From CAMDHY01 sp046156265 (GTDB taxonomy: Bacteria > Pseudomonadota > Alphaproteobacteria > Rhizobiales > Segnochrobactraceae): a stretch of DNA of 64,000 nucleotides. The first letter of the stretch is position 1. Each line of letters opens with the position of its first letter. This document shows positions 1 to 9,914 of this stretch, one piece after another. The notes beneath the pieces were generated by a model. That model did not search any database and was not told where the DNA came from. It saw nothing but the letters and a program-made list of their open reading frames with translations. The translations under genes were made by a program, and so were the position numbers. The stretch lies in the NCBI RefSeq assembly GCF_046156265.1, contig NZ_JAWDIR010000003.1:62001-126000 (forward strand), written 5' to 3'.

Positions 1-1849
1 GGATCGCCTCCTCCGCCAGCACCAGCCGGTCGAGCCGGCGGATGCGCCGGCCGCGCACCGAGCCGCTGCCGGCGTCGAAGCTCATCGTCTCGACCGTCTC
101 GATATGGTCCTTGAAATCACTCTCGATTTCGCCTCGGGAGATCGGCGCCGCGGCGAGGATGCGCGCCGCTTCCGCCGAACCGGAAAGGTCCGCGACGGCG
201 AGGAACAGCTCGCGCGCCAGCCCGTCGGCGGGATCGAGGACGGCACCACGGCCGTTCGCCAGCCGGAACTTGCCGGGACCGCCGCGCGCTTGCGCCAGCC
301 GCTCGGGAAAGGCGAGCGCCAGCGCGGCGCCGGCCGATTCGACATCGCCGTCGCCCCGCTTGCCGCCGACGCTTGCAACGAGCCGGTCGGCGAGGCGGCG
401 GGCGTCGTCGGCGCGCCTTCCGCGCTCGCGACCAAAGCGGCGCAGGCGCTCGCGCAGGTCGACATCGTCCCCGCCGAGGCCACGCTCCGACAGGAGGACA
501 GCGAGGTCGGCGGCGAGCCCCGCCCTGCCGTCGGCGGCCGCGCGGTGAAGCATGTGGGCGAGCCGCGGCGGCAGCGGCAGCCTGCGCAGCGCCTCACCCT
601 CGGCCGTCAGCCGGCCGGTGGCGTCGAGGGCGTCGAGCGAGACGAGCAAGTCCACCGCCTCCCGCCACGCCGGCCCAGGCGGCGGCTCGAGGAAGGCGAG
701 CGTCGACGGGTCGGTGACACCCCAGGCGGCGAGGTCGAGAACGAGGCCGGAGAGGTCGCTGTCGAGGATCTCCGGGCGGTCGTGCGGGGCAAGCGCCGCC
801 GTCTGGCCGGCCTCCCAAAGCCGGATGCAGACGCCCGGCTGCGTGCGCCCGGCGCGGCCGCGGCGCTGGTCGGCGGCCGCCCGCGACACCCGCACGGTCT
901 CGAGCCGCGTCAGCCCGGTCGCCGGCTCGTAGCGCGGCTTGCGGGCGAGCCCGCCGTCGACGACGACACGCACGCCATCGATGGTGATCGAGGTCTCGGC
1001 GATCGAGGTGGCGAGCACGACCTTGCGGCGGCCCGCTGGCGACGGCCGGATGGCGCGGTCCTGCGCAGCGCCGTCGAGCGCGCCGTAGAGTGGTGCGAGG
1101 TCGACGTCCGCCGGCAGCCGGCCGCCGAGGCGCTCGGCCGTCCGGGTGATCTCGCCCTGCCCCGGCAGGAAGGCGAGGATCGAGCCCGGCTCCTCGGCGA
1201 GCGCCGCCAGCACCGCGTCGGTGACGGCGTCCTCCAGCCGGGTGCGGGCGTCGCGTGGCCGGTGGCGCGTCTCGACGGGAAAGGCGCGGCCCTGGCTCTC
1301 GATGACGGGGGCGTTGGCCGGCGCGCCTGAGGCCCCCTGCCCTCCACTGAGGAGGTTCGCAAAGCGGGCGCCATCGATGGTGGCGGACATGACGAGCAGC
1401 CTGAGGTCCGGCCGAAGCGCCCCGCGCGCCTCGATCGCCAGCGCCAGCCCGAGGTCGCCGTCGAGGCTGCGCTCGTGCGCCTCGTCGAACAGCACCGCCG
1501 CCACGCCCTCGAGCGACGGATCGTCGACGATCATGCGGGTGAAGACGCCTTCGGTGACGACCTCGATGCGGGTCGCCGCCGAGATGCGGCTCTCCATCCG
1601 CACCCGGAAGCCGACGCGCCGGCCGACGTCCTCGCCCAGCGTCTCCGCCATCCGCCGCGCCGCCGCCCGCGCCGCGAGCCGGCGCGGCTCCAGCACGAGG
1701 ATGCGCCCGTCGCCGCGCCAGGGGGCGTCGAGCAGCGCCAGCGGCACCCGCGTCGTCTTGCCCGCCCCCGGCGGCGCCACCAGCACGGCGGCGCCCTCGC
1801 GATCGAGCGCGGCGAGGAGTTCGGGGACAACGGCGTCGATCGGCAGCAT
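1..1849 (-). CDS. hrpB: ATP-dependent helicase HrpB (3' end outside window)
   Basis: DEAH-box RNA helicase of the HrpB family; the first 616 residues are present and the C-terminus lies beyond base 1. The family is normally about 820 residues, so roughly a quarter is missing only because of the window edge. Visible in order: Walker A APPGAGKTT near residue 25, DEAH box (LFDEAHERS) near residue 120, motif III MSAT, motif V (ATSIAETSITIDGV) and motif VI QRRGRAGR. The ATG at 1847-1849 opens with the typical MLPID start. The gene is divergent from the toxin-antitoxin pair. HrpB is a conserved but non-essential helicase; its substrate is not settled. The identification is firm. Confidence 0.93.
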   Translation of the reverse strand, partial: MLPIDAVVPELLAALDREGAAVLVAPPGAGKTTRVPLALLDAPWRGDGRILVLEPRRLAARAAARRMAETLGEDVGRRVGFRVRMESRISAATRIEVVTEGVFTRMIVDDPSLEGVAAVLFDEAHERSLDGDLGLALAIEARGALRPDLRLLVMSATIDGARFANLLSGGQGASGAPANAPVIESQGRAFPVETRHRPRDARTRLEDAVTDAVLAALAEEPGSILAFLPGQGEITRTAERLGGRLPADVDLAPLYGALDGAAQDRAIRPSPAGRRKVVLATSIAETSITIDGVRVVVDGGLARKPRYEPATGLTRLETVRVSRAAADQRRGRAGRTQPGVCIRLWEAGQTAALAPHDRPEILDSDLSGLVLDLAAWGVTDPSTLAFLEPPPGPAWREAVDLLVSLDALDATGRLTAEGEALRRLPLPPRLAHMLHRAAADGRAGLAADLAVLLSERGLGGDDVDLRERLRRFGRERGRRADDARRLADRLVASVGGKRGDGDVESAGAALALAFPERLAQARGGPGKFRLANGRGAVLDPADGLARELFLAVADLSGSAEAARILAAAPISRGEIESDFKDHIETVETMSFDAGSGSVRGRRIRRLDRLVLAEEAI

Positions 1850-1971
1850 GGGTGGGGAAGAGGCCGGATGAGGGGTGGGAGTCAAGCGGCGGGGCGGCGG
1901 CGATGCTTGCCGCGGGGTTGTCCGTGTCAGACGAAAAGTTTAATCTGTCATTCACACGGTGGAGACAAGCC

Positions 1972-2232
1972 ATGCAGACGTCCAGGCCATCGCCGCGCCA
2001 GCGGGAACTGCTGGAGCAGGCCAGCGAGGCCGGGCTGCTGTCCGGGGACAAGGCTGTTCGCGTCAGCTGCCGGGTCACCGGCTCCCTGATGGAGGCGGCG
2101 ACGCGGCGCTCCGGCATCCGCTCCCGGACCGAGCTCATCGAGTATGCCCTCTCCAAGGTGGCCCTTGAGGACGACTATGGCGACCGGCTGCTCACCCTGA
2201 AGGGAAGCGTGCCCGCCGACGTGGACCTCTGA
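1972..2232 (+). CDS. Ribbon-helix-helix type antitoxin (VapB-like)
   Basis: Small protein of 86 residues. The centre (VSCRVTGSLMEAATRRSGIR, then SRTELIEYAL) fits a ribbon-helix-helix DNA-binding fold as in VapB antitoxins: a short beta strand, then two helices. The C-terminal tail is acidic, as expected for a part that wraps the toxin. I chose the ATG at 1972 because GGAGA at 1961-1965 sits six bases before it; in-frame codons further upstream have no such site. It is followed after three bases by the PIN gene at 2236, a typical antitoxin-first operon. By analogy it would neutralise the toxin and repress its own promoter. The exact family is inferred, not confirmed. Confidence 0.72.
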   Translation: MQTSRPSPRQRELLEQASEAGLLSGDKAVRVSCRVTGSLMEAATRRSGIRSRTELIEYALSKVALEDDYGDRLLTLKGSVPADVDL

Positions 2233-2235
2233 CCG

Positions 2236-2811
2236 ATGCGCGGCGCCGGCGTCGATCTCGGCCGCCTGCTGCGCCGGATCAAGCCGGACAAGGTCACCGG
2301 GCCACTCGCGCCGAGGGCCGACGCGGAGCTTCCGTTCGCCGAGCAGCAGCAGACCTTCGGCCCGCCCCTCCTGCTCGACACCTGCGTCTATCTGCACGTC
2401 CTCAAGGGACAGACACCCCCGGCGGCGGACCGCCTGATCTCCGGGCGGACGATCCTCCATTCCGCGGTCGCCGTCGCCGAGCTGACGCACCGGTTCGGCC
2501 GCAGGCCACCCGCGAACGAGCGTGAGCGGGCGGCGCGCGCCCGTCTCGCCGAGGCCATCGAGGCCATGTCGGCGCGACGCATCCATGCACCGGGCGCGGC
2601 GGCGTGGGCGGAGGCCGGCATTCTCGCCGGGCTGCTGCAGCGGCTGCGGACGCTGCCATCCGACAGCGCCCGCGCCTGCCTCGACGACGCGCTGCTCCTC
2701 GTGCAGGCCCGCGATCAGGGGGCCGCGGTCATGACGGCGAACCTGCGGGACTTCGACATCCTGCAGCAGCTCGTGCCGGCTGCGCAGGTGATCTTCTACC
2801 GTACCGCCTGA
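2236..2811 (+). CDS. PIN-domain toxin (VapC-like)
   Basis: Protein of 191 residues with a PIN ribonuclease domain from about residue 44. Candidate metal ligands are the Asp of LLLDTCVYLHV near residue 48, the Glu of AVAELTHRF, and the Asp residues of LDDALLL and NLRDFDIL near the C-terminus. VapC-type PIN toxins cleave tRNA or rRNA. The first 43 residues are a proline- and charge-rich extension that typical VapC proteins of about 130 residues lack. It follows the RHH antitoxin gene by three bases and is surely co-transcribed with it. It converges with the SEC-C gene, with a gap of only ten bases. PIN fold is confident; toxicity and target are inferred. Confidence 0.75.
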   Translation: MRGAGVDLGRLLRRIKPDKVTGPLAPRADAELPFAEQQQTFGPPLLLDTCVYLHVLKGQTPPAADRLISGRTILHSAVAVAELTHRFGRRPPANERERAARARLAEAIEAMSARRIHAPGAAAWAEAGILAGLLQRLRTLPSDSARACLDDALLLVQARDQGAAVMTANLRDFDILQQLVPAAQVIFYRTA

Positions 2812-2821
2812 ACCGCCGCCC

Positions 2822-4288
<1,467 letters not shown>

Positions 4289-4524
4289 GTCGGCGCTCCT
4301 CGCGACTCGTGGTCGGCGTCTGCGTAGCACGAGGAGCGGTCATCGCGGCAGTGAGGAAGGCTACGGGGGTGGATCGAGGGCGGAGGGAATGAGTTTTGGC
4401 GGAGAGCCGCGCCCCTGCCCCGACTGCGAGGCGCGTCCGATCATGTTCGGTGTGACCATGCACGCGCACAGCATTGGCCTGGCGACCCTCATGACCGTCA
4501 CTTCCCACGCCTACTCGACCTGCA

Positions 4525-4694
4525 CCCCCCTCGTTCCGTCATCGCCCGGCTCGACCGGGCGATCCATCCCGGACGAAAAGCCTTGCGATTTCCGTGTGAT
4601 GGATACCCCGGTCAAGCCGGGGTATGACGGGGGAGAGGGTTGTGGCCCAACGACCATGGTGTCGGGCGGGCTCCCTGCCGATGGCGGGAGATGG
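4525..4694. repeat. Hairpin-rich intergenic repeat A, copy 1
   Basis: About 170 bases closely matching 5130-5323. The best conserved core, GGATACCCCGGTCAAGCCGG and on to GGTATGAC, is a hairpin with an eight-base perfect stem (TACCCCGG / CCGGGGTA). A second palindrome, CCCGGCTCGACCGGG, lies just upstream. Repeats built on GTCAT-CCCGG hairpins are common between genes in this group. The remaining bases 4289-4524, between the SEC-C gene and this repeat, hold no gene I can support. Confidence 0.8.
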
Positions 4695-4745
4695 ATGCCC
4701 CGATCTGAACATTGAGCCAGGGCATCACGGAAGGAGGCGCAAGCG

Positions 4746-5066
4746 ATGTCGAAATCGTCGACTATCACGGCTGAGGTGGACCTGCTCGCCAACCCCCACC
4801 CCGGCGACATCCTGCTTCTTGAGTTCCTCGAGCCGATGGGGCTCAGCCAGAATGCGCTGGCGCGTGCGATCGGAGTGCCGCCGCGGCGGGTGAACGAGAT
4901 CGTCCTCGGCAAGCGCTCGGTGACGGCCGACACCGACCTGCGCCTCACCCGCTATTTCGGCCTGTCGGAAGGCTTCTTCCTCGGGCTGCAGGCCGACCAC
5001 GACCTGATGGCGCGGCGACGGGAGATCGGACCGGAACTCGCGCGCATCGTGCCACGCGCGGCCTGA
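4746..5066 (+). CDS. HigA-family antitoxin, no partner toxin
   Basis: Protein of 106 residues of the HigA addiction-module antitoxin family. Visible signature: NPHPGDILLLEFLEPMGLSQ, then NALARAIGVPPRRVNEIVLGKR, an XRE-type helix-turn-helix, and the typical LRLTRYFGLSEGFFLGLQADHD core. AAGGAGG at 4731-4737 is an excellent ribosome binding site eight bases before the ATG. HigA is normally encoded directly after a HigB ribonuclease of about 92 residues, but no such gene lies upstream; that space is taken by copy 1 of repeat A, and copy 2 follows the gene. It may be an orphan antitoxin acting as a repressor, or it may serve a HigB encoded elsewhere. Confidence 0.88.
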   Translation: MSKSSTITAEVDLLANPHPGDILLLEFLEPMGLSQNALARAIGVPPRRVNEIVLGKRSVTADTDLRLTRYFGLSEGFFLGLQADHDLMARRREIGPELARIVPRAA

Positions 5067-5129
5067 ATCGCCGCTGGCTCGGCCATCGGTTCCGACCGCA
5101 CCGCCCGACCTGTGTGACTGTGCGAGGCG

Positions 5130-5323
5130 CCCACCCCCCTTCGTTCCGTCATCGCCCTCACCCGGCTTGACCCGGTGATTGACCGGGCGATCCATCCCGG
5201 GCGAAAAGCCTTGCGATTTCCGTGTGATGGATACCCCGGTCAAGCCGGGGTATGACGAGGGAGAGGCTTGTGGCCCGACTACCACGATGTCGGACAGGTT
5301 CCCTCCCGTTGGCGGGGGATGGG
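5130..5323. repeat. Hairpin-rich intergenic repeat A, copy 2
   Basis: Second copy of the element at 4525-4694, in the same orientation and nearly identical across the core from CGATCCATCCCGG to GTATGAC. It contains an extra stretch, ACCCGGCTTGACCCGGTGAT, before the shared GACCGGGCG. The two copies bracket the lone higA-type gene as direct repeats. It also separates that gene from the 3' end of putA. Confidence 0.8.
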
Positions 5324-5334
5324 TGCGCTCCCCC

Positions 5335-8300
5335 TCAGTTCTCGCCCATGGCGATCAGCGTCGCGTTGCCGCCGGCCGCCGCCGTGTTGATGGAGACGAC
5401 CTGCTCCAACACGAAGCGGGTGAGGTAGGCCGGGCCGCCGGCCTTCGGGCCTGTGCCGGAGAGGCCGGAGCCGCCGAAGGGCTGGGTGCCGACGACGGCG
5501 CCGATCATGTTGCGGTTGACGTAGACGTTGCCGGTGTCGAGGCGGGCGACGATGCGCTCGACCGTCTCGTCGATGCGGGTGTGGATGCCGAGCGTCAGCC
5601 CGTAGCCGGTGGCGGCGATGGCTTCCACCACACGATCGAGGTCGCGCGGCTTGTAGCGGACGACGTGCAGCACCGGGCCGAACACCTCGCGGGTGAGCTC
5701 CTTGCCGTCGGAAAGCGCGATCACCGTCGGTGGCACCCAGTGGCCCGCGGCGAGCCCGCCGCCGGGCGCCCTGCCCTCGAACAGCACCTTCGCCCGGCTG
5801 CGCATGGCGACGATGTGGGCATGGAGGCCGTCGGCGGCCTCGCGGTCGATGACCGGGCCGACATCTGTGGCGGGGTCGCGGGGGTCGCCGAGCGAGAGCT
5901 CCGCGGCGGCGCCGGTGATCATCTCGATCATCCGGTCGGCGACGTCCTCCTGCACGTAGAGGATGCGGAGCGCCGAGCAGCGCTGGCCGGCGGAGCGGAA
6001 GGCCGACATGACGACGTCGTCGGCGACCTGCTCGGGCAGCGCCGTGGCGTCGACGATCATCGCGTTGATGCCGCCGGTCTCGGCGATGAGCGGCACGATC
6101 GGCCCGTCCTTGGCGGCGAGCGCACGGTTGATGGCCCGCGCGGTCTCGGTCGAGCCGGTGAAGACGACGCCGGCGACACGGGCGTCAGCGACCAGCGCCG
6201 CACCGACGCGGCCGTCGCCGGGGACGAACTGCAAGGCGGATGCCGGCACGCCGGCCTCGTGCAGCAGCTTCACCGCCTCGAAGGCGATCAGCGGTGTCTG
6301 CTCGGCGGGCTTGGCGACGACGGCATTGCCGGCGACGAGCGCCGCCGAGACCTGGCCGAGGAAGATCGCCAAGGGGAAATTCCACGGCGAGATTGCCACG
6401 AAGACGCCGCGGCCGCGGTGGTGCAGGCGGTCGTCCTCGCCGGTCGGGCCGGGCATCACCTGCTCCGGGGCGAGGGTGTCGCGGGCGCGGGCGGCGTAGT
6501 AGCGGCAGAAGTCGGCCGCCTCGCGCACCTCGGCGACGCCGTCGGCAAGCGTCTTGCCGGCCTCCAGCGCGGCGAGCGCGATGAAGCGGTCGCGGCGGGA
6601 TTCGAGCAGGTCGGCGGCGCGCTCGAGCGCCGCGGCGCGGGTGGTGGCGGGCGTGGCGCTCCAGGCGCGGAAACCGAGCGCGGCGGCCTCCATGGCTGAC
6701 CGGGCGGTGGCCTCGGACGCCTCGGTGACGGTGCCGACGACGGTGCGGCCGTCGGTGGGGCTCAAGACGTCGCGGGTCGTGCCGGTGCCGGCGGCCCCGT
6801 CCACGAGCGGATGAGCGTCGACCACCGGCGGGGCGAGGCGGGCGACGGCCGTGGCCAGCGCCTCGCGTTCGGCGGCGCAGCCGAACTCGAGGCCGGCGGA
6901 GTTGCGCCGCTCCGGCGCGTAGAGGGCGGCCGGCAGCGGGATGCGCGGATGGCGGGCGAGCGCGCCACCCGACAGCGCGCCGACCGCCCGCTCGATCAGC
7001 TTGTCGACGGGGACGCTCGGATCGCCGACGGCGGAGACGAAGGAGGAGTTGGCGCCGTTTTCGAGGAGCCGGCGGACGAGGTAGGCGAGCAGGTCGCGGT
7101 GGCCGCCGACCGGCGCGTAGATCCGGCAGGGGATGCCGTCCTTCTCGGTGACGATCTCGTAGAGCGCCTCGCCCATGCCGTGCAGGCGCTGGAACTCGTA
7201 AGGCGTGCCGGCGGCGATGGTGCGGACTTCGGCGACCGTCAGCGCGTTGTGGGTGGCGAACTGCGGGTAGAGCCGGCCGCGGGTGGCGACGAGGCGGCGG
7301 GCGCAGGCGATGTAGGAGAGGTCGGTCGCCGGCTTGCGGGTGAAGACGGGATAGTCGGCGAGGCCGCGCTCCTGGGCGCGCTTCACCTCGGTGTCCCAGT
7401 AGGCGCCCTTGACGAGGCGGACCATGAAGCGCCGGCCGAGGCCGCGGGCGAGTTCGTCCATCCAGTCGACGACGGCGACCGCGCGCTTCTGGTAGGCCTG
7501 CACGGCGAGGCCGAAGCCATCCCAGCCGGCGAGCGACGGATCGGCGGCGACGCGGGCGATGACGTCGAGGGAGAGCTCGAGCCGGTCGGCCTCCTCGGCG
7601 TCGATCGTCAGATTGAGGTCGTGGGTCTTGGCGAGGCGAGCGAGCTCGAGAAAGCGGCCGGGGAGTTCGGCCAGCACGCGCGCCTCCTGCACCGCCTCGT
7701 AGCGGGGGTGCAGGGCCGAGAGCTTCACCGAGATGCCCGGGCGATCCGGCAGCGCCTTGCGGCCGGCCTTGGCGCCGATCGCGGCGATGGCGTCGGCATA
7801 GGAGCGGAAGTAGCGCTCGGCATCGGCGGCGGTGCGGGCGCCCTCGCCGAGCATGTCGTAGGAGTGGCGGTAGCCCTTTGCCTCCGACGAACGGGCGCGA
7901 CCGAGGGCGTCGGAAATCGTCTCGCCGAGGACGAACTGGTGGCCGAGGATGCGCATCGCCTGGCGGGCCGCACCCCGCACCGCCGGCGAGCCGATGCGGC
8001 GGACGAGGCCGGCGAGCACGGAAGCCGGCGTCTCGCCGGGGTGGACGAGGCGGGCGGCGGTGGCGAGCGCCCAGGTGGAGGCGGAGACGAGCCACGAGTC
8101 CGTCGTCTTCGTCTCGCGCGCCTCGAACTGGGCGGCGGCGAGCTTGTCCTCGATCAGTCGGTCGGCGGTCTCGGCGTCGGGGACGCGCAGCAGCGCCTCG
8201 GCGAGCACCATCAAGGCGAGGCCCTCGCGGGTGGAGAGCCCGTACTCGCGCAGGAAATCCTCGACGCCGCCGAGCGAGCCCTGGGCCTTGCGGATGCCGG

Positions 8301-8484
8301 TGACGAGGCGACGGGCGTCAGCCTCGAGCGCCGCCTCGGCGGCGGGCTCGAAGTGCGCCTCCGCCGCCAGCCGGGCGACGAGGGCGCCGTCGTCGTTGGC
8401 GTAGGGTGGCCGGAAGGGAGGCGGCAGGCGGCCGGGGGAATGAGCGGCCGTGAGGGCGGGGGACGCGGAGGTCTGTGCGGTCAT
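5335..8484 (-). CDS. putA: Bifunctional proline dehydrogenase / L-glutamate-gamma-semialdehyde dehydrogenase
   Basis: PutA of 1049 residues oxidises proline to glutamate in two steps: FAD-dependent proline dehydrogenase, then NAD-dependent aldehyde dehydrogenase. The PRODH barrel covers about residues 190-480 (RLVKGAYWDTEVKRAQE; ATHNALTVAEV; RIYAPVGGHRDLLAYLVRRL, with the paired arginines). The ALDH domain covers about 550-1030, with SPWNFPLAI and the catalytic cysteine near residue 836 in SAGQRCSAL. This is the short form without the N-terminal RHH DNA-binding domain, so unlike E. coli PutA it should not repress its own gene. No divergent Lrp-type putR gene is adjacent. It stands alone, with bfr upstream on the same strand. 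Confidence 0.97.
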   Translation of the reverse strand: MTAQTSASPALTAAHSPGRLPPPFRPPYANDDGALVARLAAEAHFEPAAEAALEADARRLVTGIRKAQGSLGGVEDFLREYGLSTREGLALMVLAEALLRVPDAETADRLIEDKLAAAQFEARETKTTDSWLVSASTWALATAARLVHPGETPASVLAGLVRRIGSPAVRGAARQAMRILGHQFVLGETISDALGRARSSEAKGYRHSYDMLGEGARTAADAERYFRSYADAIAAIGAKAGRKALPDRPGISVKLSALHPRYEAVQEARVLAELPGRFLELARLAKTHDLNLTIDAEEADRLELSLDVIARVAADPSLAGWDGFGLAVQAYQKRAVAVVDWMDELARGLGRRFMVRLVKGAYWDTEVKRAQERGLADYPVFTRKPATDLSYIACARRLVATRGRLYPQFATHNALTVAEVRTIAAGTPYEFQRLHGMGEALYEIVTEKDGIPCRIYAPVGGHRDLLAYLVRRLLENGANSSFVSAVGDPSVPVDKLIERAVGALSGGALARHPRIPLPAALYAPERRNSAGLEFGCAAEREALATAVARLAPPVVDAHPLVDGAAGTGTTRDVLSPTDGRTVVGTVTEASEATARSAMEAAALGFRAWSATPATTRAAALERAADLLESRRDRFIALAALEAGKTLADGVAEVREAADFCRYYAARARDTLAPEQVMPGPTGEDDRLHHRGRGVFVAISPWNFPLAIFLGQVSAALVAGNAVVAKPAEQTPLIAFEAVKLLHEAGVPASALQFVPGDGRVGAALVADARVAGVVFTGSTETARAINRALAAKDGPIVPLIAETGGINAMIVDATALPEQVADDVVMSAFRSAGQRCSALRILYVQEDVADRMIEMITGAAAELSLGDPRDPATDVGPVIDREAADGLHAHIVAMRSRAKVLFEGRAPGGGLAAGHWVPPTVIALSDGKELTREVFGPVLHVVRYKPRDLDRVVEAIAATGYGLTLGIHTRIDETVERIVARLDTGNVYVNRNMIGAVVGTQPFGGSGLSGTGPKAGGPAYLTRFVLEQVVSINTAAAGGNATLIAMGEN

Positions 8485-8622
8485 CGAGGCAGCCCGGAAA
8501 CGGAAACGGCGCCCGCGACCCTAGCAGATCGCGGACGCCGTCGAGAGGGTGGCCCGGTGACGGGCCGGCGTAGCCCATCACCCGGCCGGCGGCCGGGCGA
8601 GGCTCGCGAAAGACGCGTGCGG

Positions 8623-9108
8623 TCAGTCGGCCTCGTCGGCCGAGCCGGCGTTCAGCTGTCCGTAGTTCTGGATGCCGATCTGCTCCATCAGCTGCAGCTG
8701 CGTCTCGATGAAGTCGATGTGGTGCTCTTCGTCTTCGAGCAGGTCCTCGAACAGCTCCATCGACACGTAGTCACGCTTCTCGCGGCAGAGCTCACGCGCC
8801 TCGGTGTAGAGCTTGCGGGCGGAATATTCCGCCGCGAGATCACACTCGAGCACTTCCTTGATGTTCTGGCCGATCCGCAGGACGTCCAGCGTCTGCAGGT
8901 TCGGGTGGCCTTCGAGGAAAATGATACGCGTGACGAGCTTGTCCGCGTGCTGCATCTCCTCGATCGACTCTTCCCGCTCCTTCTTGGCGTACTTGGTGAA
9001 GCCCCAGTCGTCGAGCAGGCGGTAGTGCAGCCAATACTGATTGATCGCGGCGAGCTCGTGCTTCAGCGCGCGGTTCAGCATGTCCAGGACTTCGGGATCG
9101 CCCTTCAC
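8623..9108 (-). CDS. bfr: Bacterioferritin
   Basis: Haem-containing ferritin of 161 residues that stores iron as a mineral inside a 24-subunit shell. All expected ferroxidase ligands can be placed: Glu18, Glu51, His54, Glu94, Glu127 and His130. Met52, the residue that ligates haem between two subunits, is also present (EEMQHAD). Length is normal for the family. The gene lies downstream of the bfd-like gene on the same strand, and a possible Irr-type iron control element lies at 9156-9171 between the two, so bfr probably has its own iron-responsive promoter. ATG at 9106-9108 is preceded by AGGAG (complement of 9117-9121). Confidence 0.97.
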   Translation of the reverse strand: MKGDPEVLDMLNRALKHELAAINQYWLHYRLLDDWGFTKYAKKEREESIEEMQHADKLVTRIIFLEGHPNLQTLDVLRIGQNIKEVLECDLAAEYSARKLYTEARELCREKRDYVSMELFEDLLEDEEHHIDFIETQLQLMEQIGIQNYGQLNAGSADEAD

Positions 9109-9155
9109 GGAAAACTCTCCTCATGCGTGCGCCGAGGTGGCGCTCCGACGTGAGG

Positions 9156-9171
9156 TTATACTAATTCTAAA
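9156..9171 (-). promoter_or_regulatory. Candidate Irr iron control element (ICE)
   Basis: On the minus strand this reads TTTAGAATTAGTATAA. The first half matches the TTTAGAA half-site of the alphaproteobacterial Irr box (TTTAGAA, three bases, TTCTAAA) perfectly; the second half matches poorly. It lies 48 bases before the bfr start and is AT-rich in a GC-rich setting. Irr control of bfr is known in Rhizobiales; its use here is inferred. Confidence 0.45.
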
Positions 9172-9181
9172 ATGAAAAAGA

Positions 9182-9625
9182 TCAACCGGCGCGGCGCAGG
9201 GCGGCGGGGCCGGAGGGTGCCGGCAGGGTCAGCGCGGGCAGGATCACGGCCGGCGAGTTCGCTGCCGGCAGCGTCGTCCCCGGCCTGGTCGGGCGCACGA
9301 CGGCGGGCAGCTGCACGACCGACGGTGCCGGCAATTCGCCGGCGGCGCGGGCGCGTTCGTGCTCGGCGCGCGGGCAGTCGGCGCAGGCGTGCTGATGCGC
9401 CGCGGCGGGACGCTCGGTCGGATCGAGGAAGGCGGGCAGGCCGCGGGTGGCGCCATGCAGCACCTCGACGACGAGCGGGAAGCAGCCCCCGCAGCGCGGC
9501 CGGCAGCCGGCGGCGCGGAACACGGCGCCCGGGGTGACCACCCGGCGACCCGGCTCGAGCGCGACCTCGGCCGCGGCGTCGCGCAGCACGTCGTCCGTCA
9601 GTCTGTTGCAGTGGCAGACCATCAT
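9182..9625 (-). CDS. Bfd-like [2Fe-2S] protein with long C-terminal tail
   Basis: The first 60 residues match bacterioferritin-associated ferredoxin (Bfd): CHC near residues 4-6 and CRPRCGGC further on give the four cysteines of a BFD-type [2Fe-2S] domain. Bfd reduces the ferritin core so that iron is released. The normal length is 60-80 residues; here it is 147, the extra part being rich in alanine and proline with CADCPRAEH at its start. I chose the double ATG at 9620-9625; a longer frame upstream looks non-coding. It sits directly upstream of bfr, which supports the role. A Fur-like box lies upstream at 9737-9758. The tail is unexplained. Confidence 0.8.
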   Translation of the reverse strand: MMVCHCNRLTDDVLRDAAAEVALEPGRRVVTPGAVFRAAGCRPRCGGCFPLVVEVLHGATRGLPAFLDPTERPAAAHQHACADCPRAEHERARAAGELPAPSVVQLPAVVRPTRPGTTLPAANSPAVILPALTLPAPSGPAALRRAG

Positions 9626-9736
9626 GGAGAAGGCGCTCCGGCGGCTCGTCCCGACCATCGCGCCCTGCCCTTCCGGCAGGCGCTCCTCTCGGCCGACAAG
9701 AAGACACCTAGACCGGCGTGCGGTCCGGCGCAAGGG

Positions 9737-9758
9737 AAATGAGAACCATTCGCAACTT
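9737..9758 (-). promoter_or_regulatory. Candidate Fur-type iron box
   Basis: The bases AAATGAGAACCATTCGCAACTT contain TGAGAACCATTCGCA, close to the palindrome TGAGAATCATTCTCA typical of Fur targets. It lies about 110 bases before the bfd-like start on the minus strand. In Rhizobiales such sites can be bound by Fur/Mur or related regulators; which one is unknown. Confidence 0.4.
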
Positions 9759-9914
9759 GGAGTCTTTCCAAACTCGGCGCCGCACCGCACCCGTCCCTCG
9801 CGGCAGCCGCGGGGGCGGGTGCGCGCGTCGGCGCGGTCGCAGCGGGCTTGTGGCGAGGCCGAACTTGGCGCTTAGCTGCGCCAGCGTGACATTCATTCGA
9901 GGACGGGACCACCG

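Noticed and set aside
6811..9153. Long open frame (780 codons) opposite putA
   Set aside because: It mirrors putA codons in a GC-rich genome, with Arg/Gly/Ala-rich sequence and no family pattern; putA on the other strand is certain.
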